Shown: positions 7,298 to 14,733 of the stretch, piece after piece | Position numbering within the stretch: the first letter of the stretch is position 1 | Layout: the number at the start of each line of letters is the position of its first letter | DNA from: JACTUC01 sp964477685 | Lineage (GTDB): Archaea > Thermoproteota > Methanomethylicia > Methanomethylicales > Methanomethylicaceae | Reading direction: 5' to 3' | DNA: 24,870 bases | NCBI GenBank assembly: GCA_964477685.1 | Contig: CAYZHK010000017.1 | Span: forward strand, 1-24,870 | The notes under the pieces: generated by a model | Told to the model about the DNA's origin: nothing | Seen by the model: only the letters and a program-made list of their open reading frames with translations | Databases searched by the model: none | Position numbers and translations under genes: made by a program

Positions 7298-7768
7298 TCA
7301 AGTATTGCTTCCCTGAGCTGGCCTTGGCCTCGGTGGGAGAACCCTGAACTTGACGCTAGGCTCTCTCCCCGCTAGGAAGCTCTGGAGATCCTCCGTATTG
7401 GCAATGAGGTTTATCCTGATCAGCACATATTTTCCGTCCCTGGACCTGGTCAGTTCGATGTCCCCTTCCTTGGCCCTGAACGTTCCTCCTTTTGATGGCT
7501 GCTCGTCCCATTCTGTGTACCCGAGCCGCTCCGCTTGCTGCTTGGTGTAGGTCTGGGGGGCGGTCAGAGGCCTGGCCTGGGGGGCTGGCCCCCCTTCACC
7601 GGCAACATTAATGTCGATGCCCATCCCCTCTGCCTTTGCTCTCAGATCTTCAAGGAGGTTGTCCGGTATCTCCCAAACCTTCTCGCTGGGGTTCCATCTG
7701 CTGCCGGGGCCGGCCTTCTTGATCCACTCCACCAACTCCGGCGTATACTTGAATGACACCTTGACCAT
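7298..7768 (-). CDS. HARP-like domain protein
   Basis: A 156-residue protein. The first 45 residues (VSFKYTPELVEWIKKAGPG, then SRWNPSEKVWEIPDN) strongly resemble the HARP domain of SMARCAL1, where the motif 'F-Y-p-e-l-i ... k-W-x-i-P' recognises DNA forks and anneals strands. Here there is no helicase. A Pro/Ala-rich linker (about 58-75) leads to a second part (about 76-145) with alternating strands (GDIELTRSRDGKYVLIRIN) and a basic, Pro-rich tail. Binding to branched or single-stranded DNA is the likely role, inferred from the domain. ATG 7768 is clear. Confidence 0.6.
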   Translation of the reverse strand: MVKVSFKYTPELVEWIKKAGPGSRWNPSEKVWEIPDNLLEDLRAKAEGMGIDINVAGEGGPAPQARPLTAPQTYTKQQAERLGYTEWDEQPSKGGTFRAKEGDIELTRSRDGKYVLIRINLIANTEDLQSFLAGREPSVKFRVLPPRPRPAQGSNT

Positions 7769-8170
7769 GCTTCAATCCCCTATCTCTATCTAAACGCTCT
7801 ACATTTAAGAAGCTAACCAAAGCCCCCGGATGGCAGGGGAAACGGCCCGGGAACCGGGTAGGAGGGCCGCCAGCGCCGCTCGGTCGCCTCTAGGGCCTGC
7901 CCGAGATGACAGGGTCGCTTCATCGCCACGCAGTTAAATGCCGATTCCGCATCATCTATTATCGCTGATAGTCACAGAACGGGGGTAGGTCTGTGGAACG
8001 TGGAATGAGATTCGGGGACGATTGCGGACAAAAGAGCCATGCCCTCACTGCTATTTTTCCCACTAAACCACCCGGTGAGAGGCCCTCTAGCTCGTATGCC
8101 GCTCGCGACTCCTCCTTCAGTAATTCGTCCCCGCCTCTTTCCACGTTCACTGTCAGCACCTAATGGGGTC
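7769..8170. other. 400-base intergenic region with a long inverted repeat
   Basis: No credible protein gene is seen. The region holds the upstream side of the HARP-like gene, a TATA-like CTATTATC at about 7956-7963 on the plus strand, and the long inverted repeat described separately. Several short reading frames cross it on both strands, but they follow the repeat and show no family features. Confidence 0.5.
7996..8147. ncRNA. candidate structured RNA or leader with long inverted repeat
   Basis: The left arm 7996-8021 and right arm 8122-8147 are inverted copies. The 10-base block GAACGTGGAA is matched exactly, then one mismatch, GAG, a small internal loop, and the 9-base block CGGGGACGA matched exactly: 22 paired bases in total. 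The 100-base interior has further pairings: GCCCTCAC (8041-8048) with GTGAGAGGC (8075-8083), and GAGC (8034-8037) with GCTC (8090-8093). This nested pattern fits a folded RNA. A TATA-like box at about 7956-7963 would start a plus-strand transcript near 7985. Alternatives: a leader of the mini zinc-protein gene at 8171, or a small inverted-repeat element. I do not recognise RNase P, SRP or tRNA motifs. Confidence 0.45.
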
Positions 8171-8320
8171 ATGCGGATGCATTCCATCGCAGGCGCATTC
8201 TCGACCGAGAGGGTCCGGGTGTGCCCTACCTGCCGAGGTGCCAGGAGGGTCTACATGGGCGGTAGGTCCGTTGAGTGTCACCACTGCGGCGGAAAGGGCT
8301 TTGTCAAGTTCACCGAATGA
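8171..8320 (+). CDS. 49-aa CxxCxG (DnaJ-type) zinc-finger microprotein
   Basis: A 49-residue protein whose core CPTCRGARRVYMGG and CHHCGGKGFV repeats the CxxCxGxG zinc knuckle of DnaJ (Cys18, Cys21, Cys36, Cys39). It should bind one zinc ion, and there is no J domain. The start at ATG 8171 (or ATG 8177) is chosen because the longer frame to 8039 reads through the inverted repeat and has no family look. It lies 75 bases upstream of the GPN GTPase on the same strand and may share its transcript. A related 33-residue protein is encoded at 18411-18512. Confidence 0.6.
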   Translation: MRMHSIAGAFSTERVRVCPTCRGARRVYMGGRSVECHHCGGKGFVKFTE

Positions 8321-8395
8321 TCGGACCGGCTGTGGCACAAACAGTATTAACCATTCCATTCCTATCCATAATGGGGGGAAGCGGAGCTGCCCGTA

Positions 8396-9130
8396 GTGAA
8401 CGTGATCATAATCGGACCTGCAGGATCCGGCAAGAGCGCCCTCACCAAGGCCTTCTCCTGCTGGCTGGTGGAAGACGGGAGGCGCGCCTGCTGCGTGAAC
8501 CTCGACCCGGGGGCGGAGCGAATCCCGCATTCGCCCTGCTTCGACATCCGGGGGCTGGTCAGGGTCGACAGGATTATGGCCAAGGAGGGGCTCGGCCCCA
8601 ACGGCGCCCTCCTAAGGGCAGCCGAACTGGCCGAGGCAAGGCTGGAAGAGGTGGCAGAGGCCATATTCAGGGCCTGCGAAGGCTCCGAGTACCGGATCAT
8701 CGACACGCCCGGACAGATGGAGGTCTTCCTTTACCGGGACCTGGGGCCCAGGCTGGTCTCGGCTCTCGAAGGGAGGACCGTGGCCGTCTCGCTCATCGAC
8801 CCAGGCCTCATCAGGCGCGGATCTGACCTGGTCGCCCTCAGGCTGACTGCCCTGATGGTGGAGCTCCGCCTGGGCGTTCCTGCCGTGGAGGCGATGACCA
8901 AGTCCGACGCCTACGGCAAGGATTTCCTGGGGAGGATCAACGAGGGCATGGCAGCCTCCCTCAGGGAGGAGGGGGTCGGCGGGGAGCTCGCCCACCGCCT
9001 GGAGGCTGCCCTTTCCCCGCTGAGGAGAAGGAGGCGCGTCATTCCAGTTTCTGCCACAGCGGTCGATGGGATGGACGACCTCTACAAGGCGATAGGGGAG
9101 TCCTCATGCGCCTGCGGGGACCAGAGCTGA
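8396..9130 (+). CDS. GPN-loop GTPase
   Basis: A 244-residue GTPase of the GPN-loop family, which in eukaryotes (GPN1-3) assists RNA polymerase II assembly and in archaea is a homodimer of less certain role. The P-loop GPAGSGKS is at 7-14, the diagnostic Gly-Pro-Asn at 67-69 (GLGPNGAL), DTPGQMEV at 103-110, TKSD in place of the usual NKxD at 168-171, and SATAVDG as G5 near the C-terminus. The start is GTG 8396, right at the P-loop strand, with GGAG about 10 bases upstream. The neighbouring mini zinc protein may be co-expressed. The gene ends 10 bases before the convergent acyl-CoA synthetase gene. Confidence 0.9.
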   Translation: MNVIIIGPAGSGKSALTKAFSCWLVEDGRRACCVNLDPGAERIPHSPCFDIRGLVRVDRIMAKEGLGPNGALLRAAELAEARLEEVAEAIFRACEGSEYRIIDTPGQMEVFLYRDLGPRLVSALEGRTVAVSLIDPGLIRRGSDLVALRLTALMVELRLGVPAVEAMTKSDAYGKDFLGRINEGMAASLREEGVGGELAHRLEAALSPLRRRRRVIPVSATAVDGMDDLYKAIGESSCACGDQS

Positions 9131-9140
9131 GCCCCCGAGC

Positions 9141-11036
9141 CTAGCGTATCTCCTCGATATCCATTTTCTTCCCCGCGAAGGCCTTGAAGACGTCTGTTCC
9201 GCTCAGCAGCCCAATGACCTGGCCGTTGTTGCCCTTGACCGAGAGGCGCCAGACGTTCCACTGGCGCATCAGGGCTGCAGCCTTGGCTATGTCGTCCTCA
9301 GGATCCACCAGTATGAGGGGGGCAGACATGATGCTGCTCAGCGAGATGTCCTTGCCGAGGCTTCCAAGGGAGATGACCTTATACATTATGTCCCTGGTAG
9401 TCACGATGCCGATGGGCGTCTCGTTATCCACCACAATCAGGCTGCCTACGTCGAATTCCTTCATGTACTTCGCCGCCTCGTATGCCGAGGTCCGCCTGTC
9501 GATGGTCTTGATGTTGGTGATCATCAGGTCCTTCACCTTCACCCTCGAGAGGATCCTGTTCAGTATCTTCCCGCTGGGGGTCCTGGGGAGCGTCTCCACA
9601 AACTCAAAGGACCGGGGGACCTTGAATGCCGCGAGGTTCTTCCTGCAGTACTCCTCAAGCTCCTGGGCCGTCACCGTCTCCCCTCCCCTCGGCACCACAT
9701 ATGCCCTCACGCTCTCGCCCCTAACCGGGTCGGCAATGCCCACAACAGCAACCTCCCTCACCTTAGTATGGCCATGTATGACCTCCTCCACCTCCCGGGG
9801 GAAGATTTTGAAGCCGCTGGCGATGATCATCTCCTTCTTCCTGCCCACTATGTGGAGGTAGCCGTCCCCGTCCAAAAAGCCCAGGTCCCCGGTGTGGAAC
9901 CAGCCGTTCCTGAAGGCCTCCTCTGTCTCGGCATGCCTGTTCCAATAGCCCTTCATTACGTTGGGGCCCTTCACCACTATCTCCCCCACTTCGTCCCTGG
10001 CTAGGAGGCCGCCGTCCTCGTCCACTATGGAGAGATGGACCCCCAGTATCGCCGGCCCGACGGAGCCTGGCTTCTTCACCCCCCTGTGGGGGTTGGACGC
10101 TATCACCACAGCAGTCTCGGTCATGCCATACCTCTCTAGGATCTCGGCCCTGAACTTCTCCCTGAACTTGTTCAGGACCTCCACGGGCATGGGCGCCGAC
10201 CCCACAGTCCAGAGGCGGACGCATGAAAGGTCCACGTCCTTGAGGTCTTCCTCAATCAGCCTGACATACATTGTGGGGACGCCCATGAAGACCGTGCAGC
10301 GGTTCCTGTGGATCGCTGCTACGACCCGCTTGGAGTCGAACCTCTCGTGGAGAACCATGGAATAGCCGCAATAGGCCATGCCGTGAATGACTATCCCCAA
10401 CCCATGGACATGGAACATGGGGAGGGCCATCATCAGCTTGTCATTCTCGGAGAGCTCCCAGATGGAGGCGAGGGTCGCGATGTTGGACAGGAAGTTGGCA
10501 TGGCTGAGCATGGCTCCCTTGGCCAAACCAGTGGTCCCGGAGGTATAGCAGATCACCGCCAGGTCCTCCTCGGCATTCTGCGGAGGCAGCGGGTCGGCCT
10601 GCCCCTCCAGCAGGTCGCGGAAAAGGACGCATCCCTCAGCGGGGGTCTCGCTGACAACGACTATCTTCCCCAGAGTCTTGAGGTCCTTCCTCACCTCTGC
10701 GACATACTGAAGGTTCTCCTGGGAGACGACCATGGCAACTGCCCCCGAGTCGTTGACCATGTGCCTCAGCTCGTGCTTCCTGTACATCACGTTGAGCGGG
10801 ACCGTAACTGCCCCAGCCTTGAGGTTGCCAAAGTGGGCGATGATGAACTCCGGCGAGTTCTGCATGAAGATGCAGACCCTCTCCCCCTTCTTCACCCCCA
10901 GCGACTGGACGCCCCTCGCGTACCTGTTGGTGAGCCCCTCCAGCTCGCCGAAGGTGTATTCCTTCTCCCCCCATCTGATGGCTACCTTTTGGCTGAGTCT
11001 TCTAGCTGTGCTTGAGAACGTTTGATCGATGGTCAT
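9141..11036 (-). CDS. acyl-CoA synthetase fused to a C-terminal CBS-domain pair
   Basis: A 631-residue fusion. Residues 1-495 are a complete FadD-type adenylate-forming ligase: CYTSGTTGLAKGAML (163-177), YGMTET (303-308), HTGDLGFLDGDGYLHIVGRK (381-400) and the catalytic lysine in PRTPSGK (Lys490). Residues about 500-555 and 567-622 are two CBS domains (VKDLMITNIKTID ... GIVTTRDI, and SIMSAPLILVD ... GLLSGTDV), with the G-x-x-T/S-x-x-D nucleotide-contact pattern in both. CBS pairs bind AMP, ATP or S-adenosylmethionine and control the attached enzyme. The ligase makes AMP, so feedback by adenylate charge is plausible. It is divergent from a wHTH-CBS gene. The acyl substrate is unknown, probably a medium/long-chain or aryl acid. 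ATG 11036 is clear. Confidence 0.93.
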   Translation of the reverse strand: MTIDQTFSSTARRLSQKVAIRWGEKEYTFGELEGLTNRYARGVQSLGVKKGERVCIFMQNSPEFIIAHFGNLKAGAVTVPLNVMYRKHELRHMVNDSGAVAMVVSQENLQYVAEVRKDLKTLGKIVVVSETPAEGCVLFRDLLEGQADPLPPQNAEEDLAVICYTSGTTGLAKGAMLSHANFLSNIATLASIWELSENDKLMMALPMFHVHGLGIVIHGMAYCGYSMVLHERFDSKRVVAAIHRNRCTVFMGVPTMYVRLIEEDLKDVDLSCVRLWTVGSAPMPVEVLNKFREKFRAEILERYGMTETAVVIASNPHRGVKKPGSVGPAILGVHLSIVDEDGGLLARDEVGEIVVKGPNVMKGYWNRHAETEEAFRNGWFHTGDLGFLDGDGYLHIVGRKKEMIIASGFKIFPREVEEVIHGHTKVREVAVVGIADPVRGESVRAYVVPRGGETVTAQELEEYCRKNLAAFKVPRSFEFVETLPRTPSGKILNRILSRVKVKDLMITNIKTIDRRTSAYEAAKYMKEFDVGSLIVVDNETPIGIVTTRDIMYKVISLGSLGKDISLSSIMSAPLILVDPEDDIAKAAALMRQWNVWRLSVKGNNGQVIGLLSGTDVFKAFAGKKMDIEEIR

Positions 11037-11124
11037 GGAATCACTTAGGAAGACAACTGCGCATGAAAATTAATAAGTATTATCTATAATTATAATTATT
11101 TATAATACAACCGAGGCAGACCGC
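11037..11124. promoter_or_regulatory. shared divergent promoter with AT palindromes
   Basis: An 88-base spacer, almost pure A/T over 11066-11107. It holds the inverted repeat ATTATAA-N4-TTATAAT (11089-11106), the palindrome TATAATTATA (11085-11094) and TATA-like boxes for both directions. The box near 11103 lies about 22 bases before ATG 11125, suggesting a leaderless mRNA. ATTAATAAGTATT near 11069-11081 can serve the minus-strand synthetase gene. The repeat overlaps the plus-strand TATA box, a good place for an operator bound by the wHTH-CBS protein. Confidence 0.55.
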
Positions 11125-12045
11125 ATGACCTCCATCACCACACCCCAGAAGGAAATTATGATAGCGCTCCTGGAACTCTACGACAAGAAGAGGAGCCTAG
11201 TGAAGAGCAAGGAGATCGCCCACAGGACAGGAAGGGACGAAGGGACAGTGCGGAATATAATGCCCGTCCTCAGGGCCATTGGGCTCATAGACGCAGTCCC
11301 CGGACCCAGGGGCGGCTACATCCCGACCAGCAAGGCCTACGAGGAGTTCAATATGCCAAAGAACATCCACTCCCTCGCCGTCCCCATCTACACCCTGGAG
11401 GGCGAGAAGACCGACATCACTGTGACCGACATCCTATTCAGGAGCGTCTACTGCCCTGACTTCTGCCAGGCCATGCTGAAGGTTATTGGGAACATCTGCC
11501 GGCTCAACATAGGCCAAGACCTGGTGGTGGGGCCGACGCCATCGGGCAGGATGATCATCGAGGGGAGGGTCAAGGGCAGGGACGACATGCATGGTGAGCT
11601 CCTCCTGGATGTCATCAACCTCATCAGCATACCGCGGGAGAAGGTCCTCAACGTCATGTCCAAGCGCCTTGTCTCCATAGACAAGCGGATGAGCATGACC
11701 GACGCCGCGGCCATCATCTACAGGGAATTCATAAGGGCCGTGCCGGTCATGGATGGCGAAAACCTTGCCGGCATACTGACAAGCCACGACTTGGCACGCT
11801 GCATGAGCGAGGGCGGGCAGAACTGCAATGTGCTGGATGCCACAAGCCGCAGGCCCGTCATCATCCGCTCCGACGAGGACATCCTCGAGGCAATGGAAAG
11901 GATGAGGCGCTCCAGCATAGGGCGCCTGGTCGTTGTGGACGGCCGCGGAAAGCCTGTCGGCATGATAACGCGGACCGATATACTCACACGGATATTGAAG
12001 CCCTTCGAAATGGTCGAGGCGAGGACCCGCGGGGAAAGCGCCTAG
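11125..12045 (+). CDS. winged-helix regulator with CBS-domain pair
   Basis: A 306-residue transcriptional regulator of a type common in archaea. Residues about 5-72 are a winged helix (TPQKEIMIALLELYDKK ... KEIAHRTGRDEGTVRN ... VPGPRGGYIPT). Residues about 82-165 form a middle region of unknown ligand with Cys110, Cys114 and Cys125. Residues 172-229 and 236-291 are two CBS domains (GILTSHDL; GMITRTDI). The CBS pair should sense an adenosine compound and alter DNA binding. Its gene is divergent from an acyl-CoA synthetase with its own CBS pair, so it probably regulates that gene and itself. Its stop overlaps the thrC stop on the other strand (CTAG at 12042-12045). Confidence 0.88.
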   Translation: MTSITTPQKEIMIALLELYDKKRSLVKSKEIAHRTGRDEGTVRNIMPVLRAIGLIDAVPGPRGGYIPTSKAYEEFNMPKNIHSLAVPIYTLEGEKTDITVTDILFRSVYCPDFCQAMLKVIGNICRLNIGQDLVVGPTPSGRMIIEGRVKGRDDMHGELLLDVINLISIPREKVLNVMSKRLVSIDKRMSMTDAAAIIYREFIRAVPVMDGENLAGILTSHDLARCMSEGGQNCNVLDATSRRPVIIRSDEDILEAMERMRRSSIGRLVVVDGRGKPVGMITRTDILTRILKPFEMVEARTRGESA

Positions 12046-13259
12046 GGCTTCATCAGCAGCTCGGAGACCGCCTTAAGGTCCGGCGGTATCTCCACCGGTC
12101 TTCCGCAGACACTTATGACCTCCTCGGGGTCCTTGAGGAGGTGGCCTGTGCAGACGCAGACCACCTCGCTTTCCCTGGAGATTGCCCCCTTCGCCACCGC
12201 CTTCCTCACTCCCGCCACTGAGGCCGCACTGGCCGGTTCCACACCTATCCCCTCGGCATAGGCTATGAGGCGCTGGGCCTCGATAATCTCGTTGTCCGAG
12301 ACGGAGTCGTAGATGCCGCCCGACTGCCTGATCGCCCGGACCGCCTTGGGCCAGTTGACCGGGTTCCCAATCCTTATGGCGGTTGCCACGGTCTCGGGGT
12401 TCGCCATCCTCTCGAGGCTCTCCAGCCCCATCCTGAGCATGTTGACCACAGGCGCGGCCCCCTCTGCCTGGACACCATACATCCTCGGCTTCGAGGCAAT
12501 CAGTCCCGCATCGGCAAATTCGCAGAACCCCTTCCATATGGCGGAGATGTTGCCGCAGTTCCCCATCGGCACCGAGATGATCTCCGGCGTGTGCCCCAGC
12601 TGGTCCATGAGCTCGAAGGCCAGAGTCTTCTGCCCCTCCAGCCTCCAGGGGTTGAGGCTGTTGAGGAGGTAGATGCCCATCTTGGTGGAGAGCTCCATTA
12701 CCAGCTTTAGGGCCTCATCGAAGTTGCCCCTGACCGATATGACCTTGGCGCCGTGCATCAGCGCCTGAGCCAGCTTGCCCATGGCCACCTTCCCCGATGG
12801 CAGTATAACGTAACAGGTTAGCCCGGCCCTGGCCGCATAGGCAGAGAGCGATGCGGAGGTGTTGCCGGTGGAGGCGCAGGCAACTGCCTTGGAGCCGAGG
12901 CTCTTTGCCTTGGTAACCCCGACCGTCATCCCGCGATCCTTGAAGCTGCCGGTGGGGTTACCCCCCTCGAACTTTATGTGAAGCTTCCTGACCCCGGTCC
13001 ACCTCGCCAGCCGCTCGCAGGGGTAGAGGGGGGTGCCACCTTCGTCCAGCGATATGATCTCCATCCCGTCCTCAAGGGGGAGGAACTCCAGGTATCTCCA
13101 GACCCCCAGCGGCCTGCTCTGGAAAATGTCCCTCGTTACCCTCGGTGGATCCACAATGACCTCCAGGAGCGAGCCGCAGGAGGGGCATGTATAGAGTATC
13201 TCCCTGGCCCCGTACTCCCTGCCGCAGCCCATGCAGCGTATCCTCGACTCAGCGAACAA
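12042..13259 (-). CDS. thrC: threonine synthase
   Basis: A 405-residue PLP enzyme that converts O-phosphohomoserine to threonine. An N-terminal zinc ribbon (Cys9, Cys12, Cys25, Cys28) precedes the catalytic part, as in archaeal threonine synthases. The PLP lysine is Lys107 in NPTGSFKDRGM, and further motifs include CASTGNTSASLSAYAARAG, a serine/threonine-rich phosphate site, and VPMGNCGNISAIWKGF. The start is TTG at 13259, 11 bases inside the end of thrB; GAGGGTG about 8 bases upstream is its ribosome-binding site, and a later ATG would cut the first zinc knuckle. The overlap with thrB implies translational coupling of the last two steps of threonine synthesis. Confidence 0.93.
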   Translation of the reverse strand: MFAESRIRCMGCGREYGAREILYTCPSCGSLLEVIVDPPRVTRDIFQSRPLGVWRYLEFLPLEDGMEIISLDEGGTPLYPCERLARWTGVRKLHIKFEGGNPTGSFKDRGMTVGVTKAKSLGSKAVACASTGNTSASLSAYAARAGLTCYVILPSGKVAMGKLAQALMHGAKVISVRGNFDEALKLVMELSTKMGIYLLNSLNPWRLEGQKTLAFELMDQLGHTPEIISVPMGNCGNISAIWKGFCEFADAGLIASKPRMYGVQAEGAAPVVNMLRMGLESLERMANPETVATAIRIGNPVNWPKAVRAIRQSGGIYDSVSDNEIIEAQRLIAYAEGIGVEPASAASVAGVRKAVAKGAISRESEVVCVCTGHLLKDPEEVISVCGRPVEIPPDLKAVSELLMKP

Positions 13260-14196
13260 TCATGGCACCCTCTTTCCCTATGCTGTAGCAGCCTTGGCTC
13301 GATTCCAGCCCCTCTTCACCGAATGCCCCTGCCAGCGCCTTGGCGATCGCCTCACCCTTGGCTGGAGGGGCAAGCGCGAAGACAGACGGGCCAGCTCCGC
13401 TTATGGAGAAGCCGTAGGCCCCAGAACCCAGCGCCAACCTCTTCAGGCGGTCAAAGCCCGGGATGAGCTTGGCCCTAGCCGGCTCCACAATGACGTCTCC
13501 CGATGCGCCCCTGCCCATCAGCACGGGGTCGCCATTGACTATCCCCAGGAGGAGCGATGAGAAGGAGCTGACCTGGCGGACGACCGTCGACAGTGGCACC
13601 TCCTTGGGCAGTACCTCCCTGGCCATCCTCGTCTTCTCGTCTCCCACCTTCACCTTGGGCGTTACGATCACCACACAAACGCCCTTCGGTGGGTCGAAGC
13701 GGACCACTTTGGGGGGATCGGAGCTGATGATGACGGTTATCCCCCCGAAGAGGGCAGGCGCCACGTTGTCCGCATGGGCGGCACCACAGGCAGCTCTCTC
13801 CCCCTCCATGGCGCAGGCAAGGAGCTCATCGTTGCAGAGGGGATTGCCCAGCAGACGGTTGGCGGCAAAGGCGCCTGCCGCCGAGGAGGCACCCGAGCTT
13901 CCCATCCCCATGCGGGGCGGCACGCCCTTCCTCAGCTCCGCTTTCATGCGCAGGCTTCCTTTCCCTGCTGCTCTGAGCACTGCCCTCGCTGCCACGGCGC
14001 ATGAATTCCTCTCGGCCGCAGGCGAGATGGTGTCTCCCCCCACCCCGCTCACGGTCAAAGAGTCCTTTCCTGACCCTGACAGCTTCAGCCTGAGAATGTC
14101 CCTGGGGCGTTCCAGCGCAAGCCCAACAACATCATAGCCAGGACCTAGGTTGGCAACGGTTGCTGGCGCCGAAACCGTCACCTCCAAGGGATCCAT
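13249..14196 (-). CDS. thrB: homoserine kinase (GHMP family)
   Basis: A 315-residue GHMP kinase that phosphorylates homoserine with ATP. The N-terminal VSAPATVANLGPGYDVVGLAL is the typical first motif of ThrB. The ATP-binding loop PRMGMGSSGASSAAGA spans residues 94-109, and the C-terminal GFSISGAGPSVFALAP is motif 3. The length is usual for the family. It starts at ATG 14196 and is followed by thrC with an 11-base overlap, so both enzymes of threonine formation come from one mRNA. AT-rich sequence with TTTTTTAATTG (about 14250-14260) upstream may hold the promoter. Confidence 0.93.
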   Translation of the reverse strand: MDPLEVTVSAPATVANLGPGYDVVGLALERPRDILRLKLSGSGKDSLTVSGVGGDTISPAAERNSCAVAARAVLRAAGKGSLRMKAELRKGVPPRMGMGSSGASSAAGAFAANRLLGNPLCNDELLACAMEGERAACGAAHADNVAPALFGGITVIISSDPPKVVRFDPPKGVCVVIVTPKVKVGDEKTRMAREVLPKEVPLSTVVRQVSSFSSLLLGIVNGDPVLMGRGASGDVIVEPARAKLIPGFDRLKRLALGSGAYGFSISGAGPSVFALAPPAKGEAIAKALAGAFGEEGLESSQGCYSIGKEGAMIVR

Positions 14197-14733
14197 TTGG
14201 CTTCACTCTTTTTTAGGAGATATCCTCTAAATCCCCAATCGATTAGTAATTTTTTAATTGGCAAATCCATCAAGGATCCAGAGTTTTCTTGCGTTTATTC
14301 TGATTGGAAGCTTTTCTAAATAAAGTTTGGCATAGCGAATCGTGGAGCAACTTTACGGACTATGCATGGAAAAAGTGGACTATGGAGATTCTGATCGATG
14401 GGGGCCCAGTGAAAGACAGAAGAAAAATAACATCATCATAGGTTTCTTCCGAAAAGCCTCCAAGATTTTCTGCACGATCCATCATGAAAGATTAATATGA
14501 CACAATCAAAAGAAAGCTGTGAAATCATAACCTTTTGATTAGGACAAACGATATCTCATAATTACACACGCCTCCCCATAGTCAGAAAGATAAGCCGGCC
14601 AAATACGAGTTATTCATGGGGGTTGAAATTGCCCTGTTTTTTCTGCTGTGGATTCCCTGCGCACCAAATGGAATCCCATCGGGACAGCAACCTGACCCCA
14701 ACACGAAATGAATTATGACCCATGTGAGGGAGA
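14197..14733. promoter_or_regulatory. 537-base AT-rich spacer between thrB and the rubredoxin fusion gene
   Basis: Clearly lower in GC than the flanking genes. It contains TATA-like stretches near 14246-14258 (for thrB), 14318-14324 and 14490-14497, and the 9-bp inverted repeat AATCAAAAG (14504-14512) / CTTTTGATT (14532-14540) with a 19-base loop. A 31-codon frame at 14616-14711 is too short to trust. I recognise no tRNA or known RNA. Directly before the rubredoxin fusion gene GTGAGGGAG (14724-14732) is a ribosome-binding site. Confidence 0.45.

Noticed and set aside
7996..8147. Known RNA families (tRNA, RNase P, SRP) for the inverted repeat
   Set aside because: None of their conserved core sequences could be found on either strand.
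7959..8159. 66-codon minus-strand frame across the inverted repeat
   Set aside because: Its ends coincide with the repeat arms and it shows no family features; a structured element explains the region better.
8275..8826. 183-codon plus-strand frame across the GPN GTPase start
   Set aside because: Arg/Gly-rich out-of-frame shadow of the GTPase gene.
9184..9861. 225-codon plus-strand frame opposite the synthetase-CBS gene
   Set aside because: Shadow of the minus-strand gene, whose motifs are complete.
14616..14711. 31-codon frame starting MGVEIALFFLLW
   Set aside because: Hydrophobic start but too short, no ribosome-binding site, and no coupling to a neighbour.
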